Below, in pieces: positions 32,729 to 41,170 of a stretch of DNA of 64,000 nucleotides. The stretch is taken from NCBI RefSeq assembly GCF_007992175.1, contig NZ_BJZT01000027.1, positions 1-64,000 on the forward strand, read 5' to 3'. The translations under genes and the position numbers were made by a program. The notes beneath the pieces are model-generated. The model was given only the letters and a program-made list of their open reading frames with translations. It did no database searches and was not told where the DNA came from. This DNA is from Methylobacterium haplocladii (lineage in GTDB: Bacteria > Pseudomonadota > Alphaproteobacteria > Rhizobiales > Beijerinckiaceae). The stretch's first letter is position 1, and every line of letters starts with the position of its first letter.

Positions 32729-34195
32729 TCAGGCGGCCAAGCGACCAACCTGCCTGAGATCGTTCACGAACGCCGCGTAGGCCTCCGCCTTCGCCGCCTC
32801 GTCCGGCAGACGCAGCAGGTAGGACGGGTGGACGGTGATGAAGCCTGCGAAGGGCTTGCCGCCGAACGCGAACGGGCCGCGATTGCGGGTGATCGGGACG
32901 GCTTTTCCGGCCAAGGCCAGCACCGCCGTCGCACCGAGCGCCACCACGATCTTCGGGCCGACGAACTCCAGCTCTCGGTCCAGCCACCAGCGGTAATGGC
33001 TGACCTCGCCTGCCGTCGGCTTCTCGTGGATCCGGCGCTTGCCGCGCTGGGTGAACTTGAAGTGTTTTACGGAATTCGTGACATACGCATCGGATCGGGT
33101 GAGCCCGGCTTCCTCCATCGCCCGTGAGAAGAGCTGACCGGCGGGACCGACGAAGGGGCGGCCCTGGAGGTCCTCCTGATCGCCCGGCTGCTCGCCGACG
33201 AAGGCGATGGTGGCACCGAGCGGCCCTTCTCCGAGCACGGCCTGGGTCGCGCCCGGAACCAGTGGCTCGGAGCGCTTGATGATGGCATTGAGCTCGTCGA
33301 GCGAGGTCGGATTCTGATCCGTCATCGCGGCGACGGCCTTGATGGGATCGCGCTTCGTCGGCATCTGCGGCGGCCTTTCGATCATCTCCGCGGTGCGTGC
33401 GGCGGCGCTTCGGATCAACGCGGGAATCGCCGCGGTCTCCGGCATGTTCTTCCAGTATTTCTTAGGCATCTCGGCGCGCATCGCGTCGAGGTTGAGCCGG
33501 GCTGGATTGAAGGTGCTCTCGTAATAGTCGCGCCAGCCGGCTTCGAAACCGTCGCCCTCCGGCACCTCCTCGCGCCGGCCCGGCGGCCCGAAATGCAGGG
33601 CCTGCGTATCCCAGTGCGCCGAGCCTTCGGGAGTCAGGATCGTCCAGTGCAGCGGCCGGAACCGGTCGACGAAGAACGGGGCCGCCGCCTCGAGGATGTG
33701 GTGGTCCGGCTCGAACCAAGCCGTAAAGCGCTCCGGCTCCCCGTCGCCGACGCGGCGAAAACGCAGGAAGGCGTGCATCTTGTGCAGGTCGCGCCCGATC
33801 GCCTTCCGCATCAGATGCAGCCGGTGGACGAGCGGATCGCTCGCCACCTCGAGAAGCGCCCGCTCGCCTTGGGTGACGCGCCAGATCAATGCGTAGAGCA
33901 GTGCGTAACGCTCGGGATCGCGATGCGGCACCACCATCGGGATCAGCGCGGCGACGGTGCGGGGCAGGCTGAGCGGCGCGCCTGCTGGCTGCCCGTCTTC
34001 GGTCGGGCCGAACAGGCTGGGAGCCTCGCCGATCTGCCAGAGGACGTGCTCAGGCGACACACCGGTTGCGATCAGTCGGCGGGCGGCGGTGCGGAAGCCG
34101 GAGAGGTCGGCGCCGGGTGAAAGGGCAACGATGGAAACACCTCTGCCCTCTGCAGGAGAACGGGGATGGTTCCGATGCGGCGAGCCCAACCCCAT
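32729..34195 (-). CDS. udgX: UdgX-family uracil-DNA binding protein fused to DUF4130 domain
   Basis: UdgX excises uracil from DNA and stays covalently bound to the abasic site through a histidine in its KRRIH loop. The 488-residue protein has an N-terminal DUF4130-type domain (about 20-260; ALIWRVTQGERALLEVASDP, DRFRPLHWTILTPEGSAHWD). The C-terminal family 4-like uracil-DNA glycosylase domain (about 290-488) includes FVGEQPGDQEDLQGRPFVGP and the crosslinking loop GKRRIHEKP, with His390. It starts 1 bp after the radical-SAM gene, its usual partner. The start at ATG 34195 is chosen because no better start lies before the domain. Confidence 0.92.
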   Translation of the reverse strand: MGLGSPHRNHPRSPAEGRGVSIVALSPGADLSGFRTAARRLIATGVSPEHVLWQIGEAPSLFGPTEDGQPAGAPLSLPRTVAALIPMVVPHRDPERYALLYALIWRVTQGERALLEVASDPLVHRLHLMRKAIGRDLHKMHAFLRFRRVGDGEPERFTAWFEPDHHILEAAAPFFVDRFRPLHWTILTPEGSAHWDTQALHFGPPGRREEVPEGDGFEAGWRDYYESTFNPARLNLDAMRAEMPKKYWKNMPETAAIPALIRSAAARTAEMIERPPQMPTKRDPIKAVAAMTDQNPTSLDELNAIIKRSEPLVPGATQAVLGEGPLGATIAFVGEQPGDQEDLQGRPFVGPAGQLFSRAMEEAGLTRSDAYVTNSVKHFKFTQRGKRRIHEKPTAGEVSHYRWWLDRELEFVGPKIVVALGATAVLALAGKAVPITRNRGPFAFGGKPFAGFITVHPSYLLRLPDEAAKAEAYAAFVNDLRQVGRLAA

Positions 34196-34196
34196 C

Positions 34197-35408
34197 TCAG
34201 AACAAGCTCAGCTGCTGCGCCGGCTCCGCCAGCCGCGCGCGCAGGTCCAACCGCTCGCTCATGGCGTTCGGCCGAAAATCCTCTGCAATCAGGAACGATC
34301 GCGCTCGTTTCAACCCCGAGGTCAGCCGTCCGACGTCGTCCAGTCGAAGTGTCGTGTGCCGACGCGCCTTGAGAATTGCGTCCACGGCGCGCGTGCCCAA
34401 TCCCGGCACACGCAACAACATCTCACGGTCGGCGCGGTTCACGTCGACGGGGAAGAGATGGCGGTTCTTCAGGGCCCAGGCGAGCTTGGGGTCGACATCG
34501 AGCGCCAACATGCCGCCATCGGTCGCGTCGGCGACCTCTTGGGCCGAGAACTGATAGTACCGGATCATCCAGTCGGCCTGGTAGAGACGGTGCTCGCGCT
34601 TCAATGGGGGCGCTTGCGGCGGCAGGGCCGAGGATGCGTCGGGGATCGGGCTGAAGGCCGAATAATAGACGCGCTTCAGACCGAAGGCGCTGTAGAGGAA
34701 CGAGCTCTTGGCGATCATCGCGGAATCGTCGGTGGCGTCCGCGCCGACGATGACCTGGGTCGATTGCCCGGCCGGCGAGAATCGTCGCTTCTCCGCCTTC
34801 GCCTCGATGATGCGCTCGCCGATCTGACCCATGGCATGCTGGATCGTGGCACCGCTCTTTTCCGGCGCCAGCTGCGTCAGGCTCTCCTCCGTCGGAAGCT
34901 CAATGTTGATCGACAGCCGGTCGGCATAAAGGCCGGCCTCCTCGATCAGCCACGGGCTCGCCTCGGGGATCGACTTGAGGTGAATGTAGCCGCGAAAGCC
35001 GTGCTCGCGCCTGAGCTTCTTCGCCACCAGTGTCATCTGCTCCATTGTATAATCGGGCGAGCGGATGATGCCGGAGGAGAGAAACAGCCCTTCGATGTAG
35101 TTGCGCTTGTAGAACTCGACCGTGAGGGTCACCACTTCATCGACCGAGAAGCGGGCGCGCTGCACGTTCGAAGAGCGCCGGTTCACGCAATATACGCAGT
35201 CGAACAGGCAGTAATTCGTCAGCAGGATCTTGAGCAGCGAGACGCAGCGTCCGTCCGGCGTGTAAGCGTGGCAGATGCCGGCGCCCGTGGTCGAACCGAG
35301 CCCATCCTTCCCGGCTTTCCGCTTCGGCGCCCCGGAGGAGGCGCAGGAGGCATCGTACTTGGCAGCGTCCGCGAGGACGCGAAGTTTCTTCGCGAGAGCG
35401 TCATCCAT
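34197..35408 (-). CDS. Putative DNA modification/repair radical SAM protein (UdgX partner)
   Basis: The 403-residue protein has the radical-SAM cluster motif C67-X3-C71-X2-C74 (NYCLFDCVYCVNRRSSN). A C-terminal helix-hairpin-helix segment (LLRVPGLGTRAVDAILKARR) is of the type that contacts DNA. The family (TIGR03916-like, recalled) is known only by its constant pairing with UdgX/DUF4130 proteins; its substrate is unknown. The start MDDALAKKLRVLADAAKYD at ATG 35408 fits the family. A longer in-frame ORF to 35444 would run through a LexA-type box that lies 1 bp upstream of this ATG. No Shine-Dalgarno sequence precedes the ATG. Confidence 0.88.
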   Translation of the reverse strand: MDDALAKKLRVLADAAKYDASCASSGAPKRKAGKDGLGSTTGAGICHAYTPDGRCVSLLKILLTNYCLFDCVYCVNRRSSNVQRARFSVDEVVTLTVEFYKRNYIEGLFLSSGIIRSPDYTMEQMTLVAKKLRREHGFRGYIHLKSIPEASPWLIEEAGLYADRLSINIELPTEESLTQLAPEKSGATIQHAMGQIGERIIEAKAEKRRFSPAGQSTQVIVGADATDDSAMIAKSSFLYSAFGLKRVYYSAFSPIPDASSALPPQAPPLKREHRLYQADWMIRYYQFSAQEVADATDGGMLALDVDPKLAWALKNRHLFPVDVNRADREMLLRVPGLGTRAVDAILKARRHTTLRLDDVGRLTSGLKRARSFLIAEDFRPNAMSERLDLRARLAEPAQQLSLF

Positions 35409-35409
35409 C

Positions 35410-35424
35410 GAACGGAAGATGAAC
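35410..35424 (-). promoter_or_regulatory. LexA (SOS) box, GTTC-N7-GTTC
   Basis: On the minus strand the sequence GTTCATCTTCCGTTC is an exact match to the alphaproteobacterial LexA box GTTC-N7-GTTC. It ends one base before the start codon of the radical-SAM/udgX operon. Binding here would block initiation, so the operon is predicted to be induced by DNA damage. Confidence 0.65.
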
Positions 35425-35495
35425 GTCCCGGCGGGTGCGAACAAGGCCGGACGCGCCAGAAGCGCGCATCCGGCCGGTATTGATGCTGCGACCGA

Positions 35496-35927
35496 TCAGC
35501 CCTGATCGAGCGTTGCCTGAAGCGTGATCTCGGCGTTGAGCACCTTCGAGATCGGGCAGCCGGTCTTGGCGTTGCCGGTCAGCTCGTCGAACTTCGCCTG
35601 ATCGATGCCGGGGATCTTTGCGGTCAGCGTCAGGGCCGACTTCGTTACCTTGAAGCCGTCGCCGTCCTTGACCAGCGTCACCACCGACTTGGTGTCGAGA
35701 GCCGTGGCCTTCAGGCCGGCCTCCTGCAACTGGAAGGCGAGCGCCATCGTGAAGCAACTGGCATGTGCGGCGGCGATCAGCTCTTCCGGGTTGGTGCCGG
35801 GCTCGTTCTCGAAGCGGGTGTTGAAGCCGTAGGGGTTGTTGTCGAGGACGCTCGATTGCGTGGTGATCGTACCCTTGCCGGTCTTGCCGTCGCCTTCCCA
35901 GTGGGCGCTCGCGTGGCGGTCGGTCAT
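35496..35927 (-). CDS. OsmC family peroxiredoxin
   Basis: OsmC/Ohr proteins reduce organic hydroperoxides with a thiol pair. This 143-residue protein has both cysteines in place (AAHASCFTMALAFQL and AKTGCPISKVLNAEI) and the conserved arginine region NTRFENEPGTNPEELIAAA. The start at ATG 35927 gives a family-length protein; the upstream in-frame extension is Pro/Ser-rich and rejected. It sits alone between the radical-SAM operon and recX. Confidence 0.93.
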   Translation of the reverse strand: MTDRHASAHWEGDGKTGKGTITTQSSVLDNNPYGFNTRFENEPGTNPEELIAAAHASCFTMALAFQLQEAGLKATALDTKSVVTLVKDGDGFKVTKSALTLTAKIPGIDQAKFDELTGNAKTGCPISKVLNAEITLQATLDQG

Positions 35928-36006
35928 GTCATGCTCCTTCACATCGGGATTGATGTGCAATGGGGATCGAGGTGGTGCGAGAGGCCGTGAAGTCGAGGGC
36001 TGTCGG

Positions 36007-36582
36007 CTACGCCTCGAGGTCTTCGTCGGTGGCATCGATCACCGCCTTCGCTACCGGATAGGAGAACCCGGCCCGGGCCATCGCCGCGAGATCGCGTTCG
36101 CGGTAGGCGGCGCGGGTTTCCCCTCGGCGATGGGGGCCGAGGCGTCGGCGGCGGGCATAGGCCCGCGCCGCGTCGGATTCGATCACTGATTCGTCTTCCG
36201 TCGCGTCCTGCTCGGCGGCGAGTGCCGCCTCGACGAGGGCGCGATCGACGCCCTTGGCCGCGAGGGCGGCGCCGGCGCCGCGTGTCGAGGCACCCCGTCG
36301 GCGCAACGTCGCGAGGCGGGCCGCCGTGAAGCGCGCGTCGTCGACCAGGCCCGCGCGGACGGCGCGGGTCACGATCTCCGCGATCAGCTCCGCATGAGAG
36401 CCTGGATCCTCGTCGCGCGCGCGTGCGCGCTTCGCGACGCGGCGGGCCAGGACACGCCGCAGCATCTCCTGCGTGGCGCTGTAGCGGTCGAGGTAGAACA
36501 GGGCGACGCGCTCGAGCCATTCCGGCGTGATCGGAGGCGCGGGTCTTGCATTGCTCGTGGGCGCAACAATCCGGGTTTTCAT
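36007..36582 (-). CDS. recX: Regulatory protein RecX
   Basis: RecX modulates RecA filaments. The 191-residue protein is made of three-helix repeats, with ALFYLDRYSATQEMLRRVLA, IVTRAVRAGLVDDARFTAAR and YRERDLAAMARAGFSYPVAK as the recognisable segments. An alphaproteobacterial RecX is often unlinked to recA, as here. It is divergent from the TAXI-protein gene with only 44 bp between the two starts. Confidence 0.88.
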   Translation of the reverse strand: MKTRIVAPTSNARPAPPITPEWLERVALFYLDRYSATQEMLRRVLARRVAKRARARDEDPGSHAELIAEIVTRAVRAGLVDDARFTAARLATLRRRGASTRGAGAALAAKGVDRALVEAALAAEQDATEDESVIESDAARAYARRRRLGPHRRGETRAAYRERDLAAMARAGFSYPVAKAVIDATDEDLEA

Positions 36583-36626
36583 CGGTTCTTCACGATCTGG
36601 ACAGGTTTCCGATCCATGACTGCGAT

Positions 36627-38108
36627 ATGGATAGCACGCCGCAACGATCGCTCCGGCGCTCCGTCGCCGCCTTCCTGTCTGCCTCTTTCATGAGGCGGGA
36701 GTGGCTTCTGGTCCTTCTCGCGCTCGGCCTCGCGGCCGTCGCCGGGGCGGTTGTCTACCTGTCCCGTCCTACGACTCTGACGGTTGCCGTCGGCCCGCGT
36801 GATGGTGCCGAGGCGGTGCTGATGGACGCTTATGCGAAGGCCTTGTCGCGCAACCGCGAGGATATTCGCCTCAATCTCCTGCAGCTCGATGGCGTCGAGG
36901 ACAGTGCCCGGGCGCTTCAAGAGAATCGCGCCGACCTCGCCGTCGTGCGCCCGGACGTGAAGCTGCCGGATAACGGCCTGACGCTGGCCGTGCTGCACGA
37001 CGAAGCCTTGATCGTCGCTGCGCCCGCATCCTCCGGCATCGAGACCTTCCCGGACCTGTCGAAGCGGCGCCTCGGCGTGCTCGTGCGTCACGAGGCCGAC
37101 CTCGCCTTCATCAACCACCTGCTCGACTTTTACGACTTCGCCCCCGCCACCGGGAGCGAGGCGGCCCTCGGCAATACGCTCGGGGCCGGCCGCGTCGGCA
37201 TCGTCCCGCTCAAGGCCTCCGAGGTGAAGGCGGCTCTCGACGAGAGGCGCGTCGATGCGGTCGCCGTGATCGCGGCGGCCGCCTCGAAGCCCGCGGTCTC
37301 CGTCGTGCGCGCGGTGGCCGCGGCCTCCACCGACCGGAAGGTGACGCTCGTCGGCGTGCCGGACGGCAAGGCGATCATCCAGCGGTTTCCGGAGCTGCAG
37401 CCGATTTCGGTGCCGGCCGGCACCTTCGGCGGCCGGCCGAAGCTGCCGGAAGAGGATGTCGAGACGTTGGGCGTCTCCTATCGCTTGATGGCGCGCGGTT
37501 CGGTGAACCGGGTGGCCGTGGCCTCGGTGGTGCAGCACCTCTTCGAGTGGCGGCCCCGGCTCGCCGCGGCGACGCCGCTGGCGAATCAAGTCAAGGCGCC
37601 TGAATACGAGACTACCGTGACCGCGACGAGCGCGCGCCTGCCGAATCACCCCGGGGCGGTCGACTATTTCGAGCGCGAGCAGCAGACATTCCTGGAACGC
37701 TACGAGGACTGGATCTACCTGTTCGCCTTCTTCGGCGGCACTATCGGCTCCGCCTTCGCCTGGCTCGGCCAGCGCCTCGCCCGCAAGCGTCGCGAGCGCG
37801 TGGACGGCGTACTGGACCGCCTGCTCGACATCCTGGCGGAAGTGCGAAACGCCGAGAACGCCGGGGCGTTGGCCGCTATCGGCCGCGAGATGGACGGACT
37901 CATCGCCGATGTCGTGCGGCAGGCCCGCGAGCGCTCGATCGATACCCGCGTGCTCAGCGCGCTGATCCTCGCCATCGACGCCGTTCATGCGGCCCTCGAC
38001 GACGCCCGTCGCAACCTCGGCGTCGTGCCGCCCCTGGCAGAGAGCCCAGCCACGGCGCGTGTGCGCACGGCGCGGCTGCTGTCGCTGAACTTTCCGGCCG
38101 CGGAGTAG
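36627..38108 (+). CDS. TAXI-family TRAP-type solute-binding protein, membrane-anchored
   Basis: This 493-residue protein has an N-terminal membrane segment (LLVLLALGLAAVAGAVVYL), then a periplasmic TAXI/NMT1-like binding domain (TTLTVAVGPRDGAEAVLMDA, ENRADLAVVRPDVKLPDNG). A second membrane segment (WIYLFAFFGGTIGSAFAWLG) and a helical cytoplasmic tail of about 110 residues follow. No TRAP permease genes are adjacent. A membrane-tethered binding domain with an inner helical tail suggests sensing or scaffolding rather than simple transport; that is inference. Confidence 0.82.
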   Translation: MDSTPQRSLRRSVAAFLSASFMRREWLLVLLALGLAAVAGAVVYLSRPTTLTVAVGPRDGAEAVLMDAYAKALSRNREDIRLNLLQLDGVEDSARALQENRADLAVVRPDVKLPDNGLTLAVLHDEALIVAAPASSGIETFPDLSKRRLGVLVRHEADLAFINHLLDFYDFAPATGSEAALGNTLGAGRVGIVPLKASEVKAALDERRVDAVAVIAAAASKPAVSVVRAVAAASTDRKVTLVGVPDGKAIIQRFPELQPISVPAGTFGGRPKLPEEDVETLGVSYRLMARGSVNRVAVASVVQHLFEWRPRLAAATPLANQVKAPEYETTVTATSARLPNHPGAVDYFEREQQTFLERYEDWIYLFAFFGGTIGSAFAWLGQRLARKRRERVDGVLDRLLDILAEVRNAENAGALAAIGREMDGLIADVVRQARERSIDTRVLSALILAIDAVHAALDDARRNLGVVPPLAESPATARVRTARLLSLNFPAAE

Positions 38109-38119
38109 AGCGCGAGCCC

Positions 38120-38989
38120 TCAGCCCCGCGCATCGTCGAGGAGGCCGGCCAACCCCTCGCGATAGGTCGGGAAGGCCAGTTCGACCCCCAACTCGTCCCG
38201 GATCAGGCGATTCCGCACGCGCTTGTTCTCGCCGTAGAAGCTGCGCGCCATCGGGCTGAGATCGGCCGTCTCGAAATCCACCTTCGGCGGCAGCGGCAGG
38301 CCGGTGAGTTCGGCTGCGTGTTCGATCACGGTCTGCGGCGGCGTCGGCTCGTCGTCGGTGACGTTGTAGATCGCACCGCCACGGGGACGCTCGATCGAGG
38401 CGGCGAGCGTCGTCGCGATGTCGCCGACATGGATGCGGTTGAAGACCTGGCCCTCCTTCACGATCCGCTGCGACTTGCCCTCGCGCAGCTTGGTGATCGG
38501 GCTGCGGCCCGGGCCGTAGATCCCCGATAGCCGAAACACCTGCACCGCCTTGCCGGTCTCGGCACCGAGCGACAGCCAGCCCTCCTCCGCCTCCAGACGG
38601 CCCTTGGATCGGCCGCTCTTCGGGAGCGCCGGGACGCTCTCGTCGATCCAGCCGCCGCCCTGGTCGCCGTAGACGCCGATCGTCGAGAGGTAGCCGATCC
38701 AGGCGATGCGGCTCGCGGCGATGGCATCCCGATAGCGTGCGAGCACGGTGTCGCCGTCCCGGCCCGGCGGGGCCGAGACCAGCAGCAGGTCGGTGTCGGC
38801 GAGGTCGCCGGCGATGCGCCCGTCGTCGGCGTCCGGGCCGAAGGCGCGCATCGCGAAGCCCGTCTCCTGCGCGATGGCCTCGGCCCTGGCCTCTTCCGTG
38901 ACGGTGGCCCGCACCGTCGCGAAGCGCGCCCGTTCGCGCTCGGCGAAATGTCGGGCCGTGTAGCCGAGGCCGAAGACGAAGAGGTTCAT
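38120..38989 (-). CDS. NAD(P)-binding SDR/epimerase (YeeZ-like)
   Basis: This 289-residue Rossmann-fold protein starts MNLFVFGLGYTARHFAERER, a GxGYxA nucleotide-binding loop. It has WIGYLSTIGVYGDQGGGWID and VFRLSGIYGPGRSP (YxxxN-type region) and GQVFNRIHVGDIATTLAAS of extended SDRs. The substrate is unknown. The start at ATG 38989 overlaps the queG stop, so it probably forms an operon with fzlA-queG. Confidence 0.88.
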   Translation of the reverse strand: MNLFVFGLGYTARHFAERERARFATVRATVTEEARAEAIAQETGFAMRAFGPDADDGRIAGDLADTDLLLVSAPPGRDGDTVLARYRDAIAASRIAWIGYLSTIGVYGDQGGGWIDESVPALPKSGRSKGRLEAEEGWLSLGAETGKAVQVFRLSGIYGPGRSPITKLREGKSQRIVKEGQVFNRIHVGDIATTLAASIERPRGGAIYNVTDDEPTPPQTVIEHAAELTGLPLPPKVDFETADLSPMARSFYGENKRVRNRLIRDELGVELAFPTYREGLAGLLDDARG

Positions 38990-40284
38990 GCGGCAGGGGT
39001 TCCAGGCTTTTCGAATGAAGTGTCGTGGCGATCCCCTCCTCCCTCTGCGGGGGAAGGTGGCCCGCGAAGTGGGTCGGGAGAGGGCGCAGCCCCCTCCCGA
39101 CCCTCGCTGACGCGATGGCCACCCTCTCCCGCAGAGGGAAGAGGGTTCAGCGCGAGCCATTCTCGAGTGACGTCGGCGTCGCTCTCGCCCGGCGCGTGTT
39201 CGGCGTAAAGCGCCCCCGCTCGCTGTCCATCGAGCAATCGCCCGCAAGCCCAGACTGCCGCGCCGCGTACCACCGGTGCCGGGTCGGCGAGACACGCCAC
39301 GGCCTCCTCGGCCAGCACTTCATCGCCCGAATTACCGATCGCGATCAGGACGTTGCGCAGGAAGCGGTCGCGTCCCGTCCGCTTGATCGGCGTACCGGCG
39401 AAACGTGCGCGAAAGCCCGCATCGTCGAGACGGACGAGATCGGCGAGCGGTGGTGACGCGAGGTCCGCACGTGCCGCCATCTTCGCCTCCCCTGCCTGCG
39501 CCGCGAACTTGTTCCAGGGGCAGACCGCGAGACAGTCGTCGCACCCAAAGATCCGGTTGCCGATGGCCTCGCGGAATTCGTGGGGGATCGGGCCTTCGTG
39601 CTCGATGGTCAGGTAGGAGATGCAGCGGCGCGCATCGAGCCGGTAGGGCGCGGGAAACGCGTCGGTCGGGCAGATGTCGAGGCAGCGCCGGCACGAGCCG
39701 CAGGAATCCCGGCCCGGCGCATCGGGTTCGAGGTCGGCAGCGGTGTAGATCGCGCCGAGCAGCAGCCAGTTGCCGTGCTCGCGCGAGACCAGAACCGTGT
39801 GCTTGCCCTGCCAGCCGAGGCCGGCCGCTTCGGCCAGCGGCTTCTCCATCACCGGCGCGGTGTCCACGAAGACCTTGGCGGATCGGCCGCTGCGGGCGGA
39901 GAGAAGGCCGCCGATCTCCTTGAGCTTGCCCTTGATGACCTCATGGTAGTCGCGGCGCTGCGCGTAGCTCGCGATCGTGCCGCGATCCTTTCGCGTGAGG
40001 CTCGCGAGCGGGTCCTGCTCCGGCCCGGCGTTGAGGCCGACCATGACGATGCTGCGCACGCCGCCCCAGAGCGCGGCCGGGGCGGCGCGCTCGTCGCTGC
40101 GTTCGGTCATCCAGGCCATCTCGCCGTGGTGGCCCTCCGCGAGCCATTGCGCGAGGCGATCGGGCAGGCCGGGGACGGCGTCTGGCCGGGTGACGGCAAA
40201 GGTATCGAAGCCGAGCTTTTTTGCGCGGGCTTCGATGACCGCGCGCAGGTCGCTGCCCGTGAGCGTCCGGCCGGTCGTTTTCAG
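38986..40284 (-). CDS. queG: Epoxyqueuosine reductase QueG, with repeat-encoded C-terminal tail
   Basis: QueG reduces epoxyqueuosine to queuosine in tRNA using cobalamin and two 4Fe-4S clusters. The roughly 432-residue protein has VFVDTAPVMEKPLAEAAGLGW (read from V), LLGAIYTAADL and the ferredoxin-like cysteines CGSCRRCLDICPTDAF and CDDCLAVCPWNKFA. No ATG or GTG precedes the conserved N-terminus in frame. The only sensible start is CTG 40284, which overlaps the preceding gene's stop as CTGA. The last 45 or so residues (from about NPLPSAGEGGHRV) are translated from the family A repeat. The stop overlaps the next gene's ATG. Confidence 0.9.
   Translation of the reverse strand: MKTTGRTLTGSDLRAVIEARAKKLGFDTFAVTRPDAVPGLPDRLAQWLAEGHHGEMAWMTERSDERAAPAALWGGVRSIVMVGLNAGPEQDPLASLTRKDRGTIASYAQRRDYHEVIKGKLKEIGGLLSARSGRSAKVFVDTAPVMEKPLAEAAGLGWQGKHTVLVSREHGNWLLLGAIYTAADLEPDAPGRDSCGSCRRCLDICPTDAFPAPYRLDARRCISYLTIEHEGPIPHEFREAIGNRIFGCDDCLAVCPWNKFAAQAGEAKMAARADLASPPLADLVRLDDAGFRARFAGTPIKRTGRDRFLRNVLIAIGNSGDEVLAEEAVACLADPAPVVRGAAVWACGRLLDGQRAGALYAEHAPGESDADVTREWLALNPLPSAGEGGHRVSEGREGAAPSPDPLRGPPSPAEGGGDRHDTSFEKPGTPAA
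39034..39142. repeat. Family A repeat pair, inverted, inside the 3' end of queG
   Basis: Two units face each other. One reads CCTCTGCGGGGGAAGGTGG then CCCGCGAAGTGGGTCGGGAG. The other reads CCCCTCCCGACCCTCGCTGA and then ATGGCCACCCTCTCCCGCAG. The same sequence occurs as a single unit at 18-80. The pair lies within the open reading frame of queG. Confidence 0.85.
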
Positions 40285-40973
40285 AAATCCAGATCCGCGT
40301 AATGCGCGGCTGGGGCCATGCCCGGCACCCGGTCGGCGAGGATCGCGCGGAAGGACGGGCGCGACTTCAGGCGCGCGTACCAATCCCTCGCCATCTCGTC
40401 CTCTTCCCATGGCACGTCGCCGAGATAATCCGCACAGGACAGATGGGCCGCAGCCGCGAGATCGGCATAGGTCAGATGGTCGCCCGCGATCCAGCGCCGC
40501 TGGCCGATCAGGTAGCCGATATACTTCAGGTGATAGCGCACGTTGGCCCGCGCCGCGCGGATGGCGCCCATGTCCGGGGGGCCGCCGCCCTGGGCGCTCT
40601 TCATGAAACGCTTGTAGATCTTTTCGGTGACCAGATACTCGGTCACTTCGGCGTCGAACTTCACGAGGAACCAGTGCAGCAGGCGCCGGACCTCGACCCG
40701 CGCCGTGGTGGTGTCGGGCAGGAGCCGGCGACCGCTGAGGCCGAGGCCCCGGGTCTCGTCGAGATACTCCGCGATGATGGCGGCGCCGGGGATCGCGAGC
40801 CCGGTCTGCTCCACGAGCACCGGCGTCGATCCCGCTGGATTGAGCAGCAGGAAGGCGTCGCGGCGCTCCCACGGGCGCTCCTCGACGAGTTCCGGCTCCA
40901 TCCCCATCTCGGCGAGCGCGAGGCGGATGAAGCGGGAATGCGGGCAGAAAGGGGAGTGGTGCAGCGTCGCCAT
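40281..40973 (-). CDS. Glutathione S-transferase-like protein, probable FzlA
   Basis: This 230-residue protein has a thioredoxin-like N-terminal domain (CPHSRFIRLALAEMGMEPEL, LLLNPAGSTPVLVEQTGLAI) and a helical C-terminal domain (WIAGDHLTYADLAAAAHLSC). The pattern ERPWERRDAFLLLNPAG and linkage to queG resemble FzlA. FzlA is a GST-fold FtsZ-binding protein essential for constriction in Caulobacter and relatives, and it lacks GST activity. An ordinary GST cannot be ruled out from sequence alone. Its TGA overlaps the presumed CTG start of queG. Confidence 0.8.
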   Translation of the reverse strand: MATLHHSPFCPHSRFIRLALAEMGMEPELVEERPWERRDAFLLLNPAGSTPVLVEQTGLAIPGAAIIAEYLDETRGLGLSGRRLLPDTTTARVEVRRLLHWFLVKFDAEVTEYLVTEKIYKRFMKSAQGGGPPDMGAIRAARANVRYHLKYIGYLIGQRRWIAGDHLTYADLAAAAHLSCADYLGDVPWEEDEMARDWYARLKSRPSFRAILADRVPGMAPAAHYADLDF

Positions 40974-41170
40974 TCAGGCCGTATTCTGGCTGGGAAGGCC
41001 GGCAGGACGGGCGGCGGAATAACGTTTATTGCCCGATCGTTGCCGCCTCATTAACACGCTCGAACCGCGGCGGTAACCGCCCGTCAACGACGATCGGCGA
41101 CATCTCACGGATGATCGGCGTGCGTCGCACGTGGCGACGCATTCCCCCCTAAAGCGAGGCAATCACGCCG

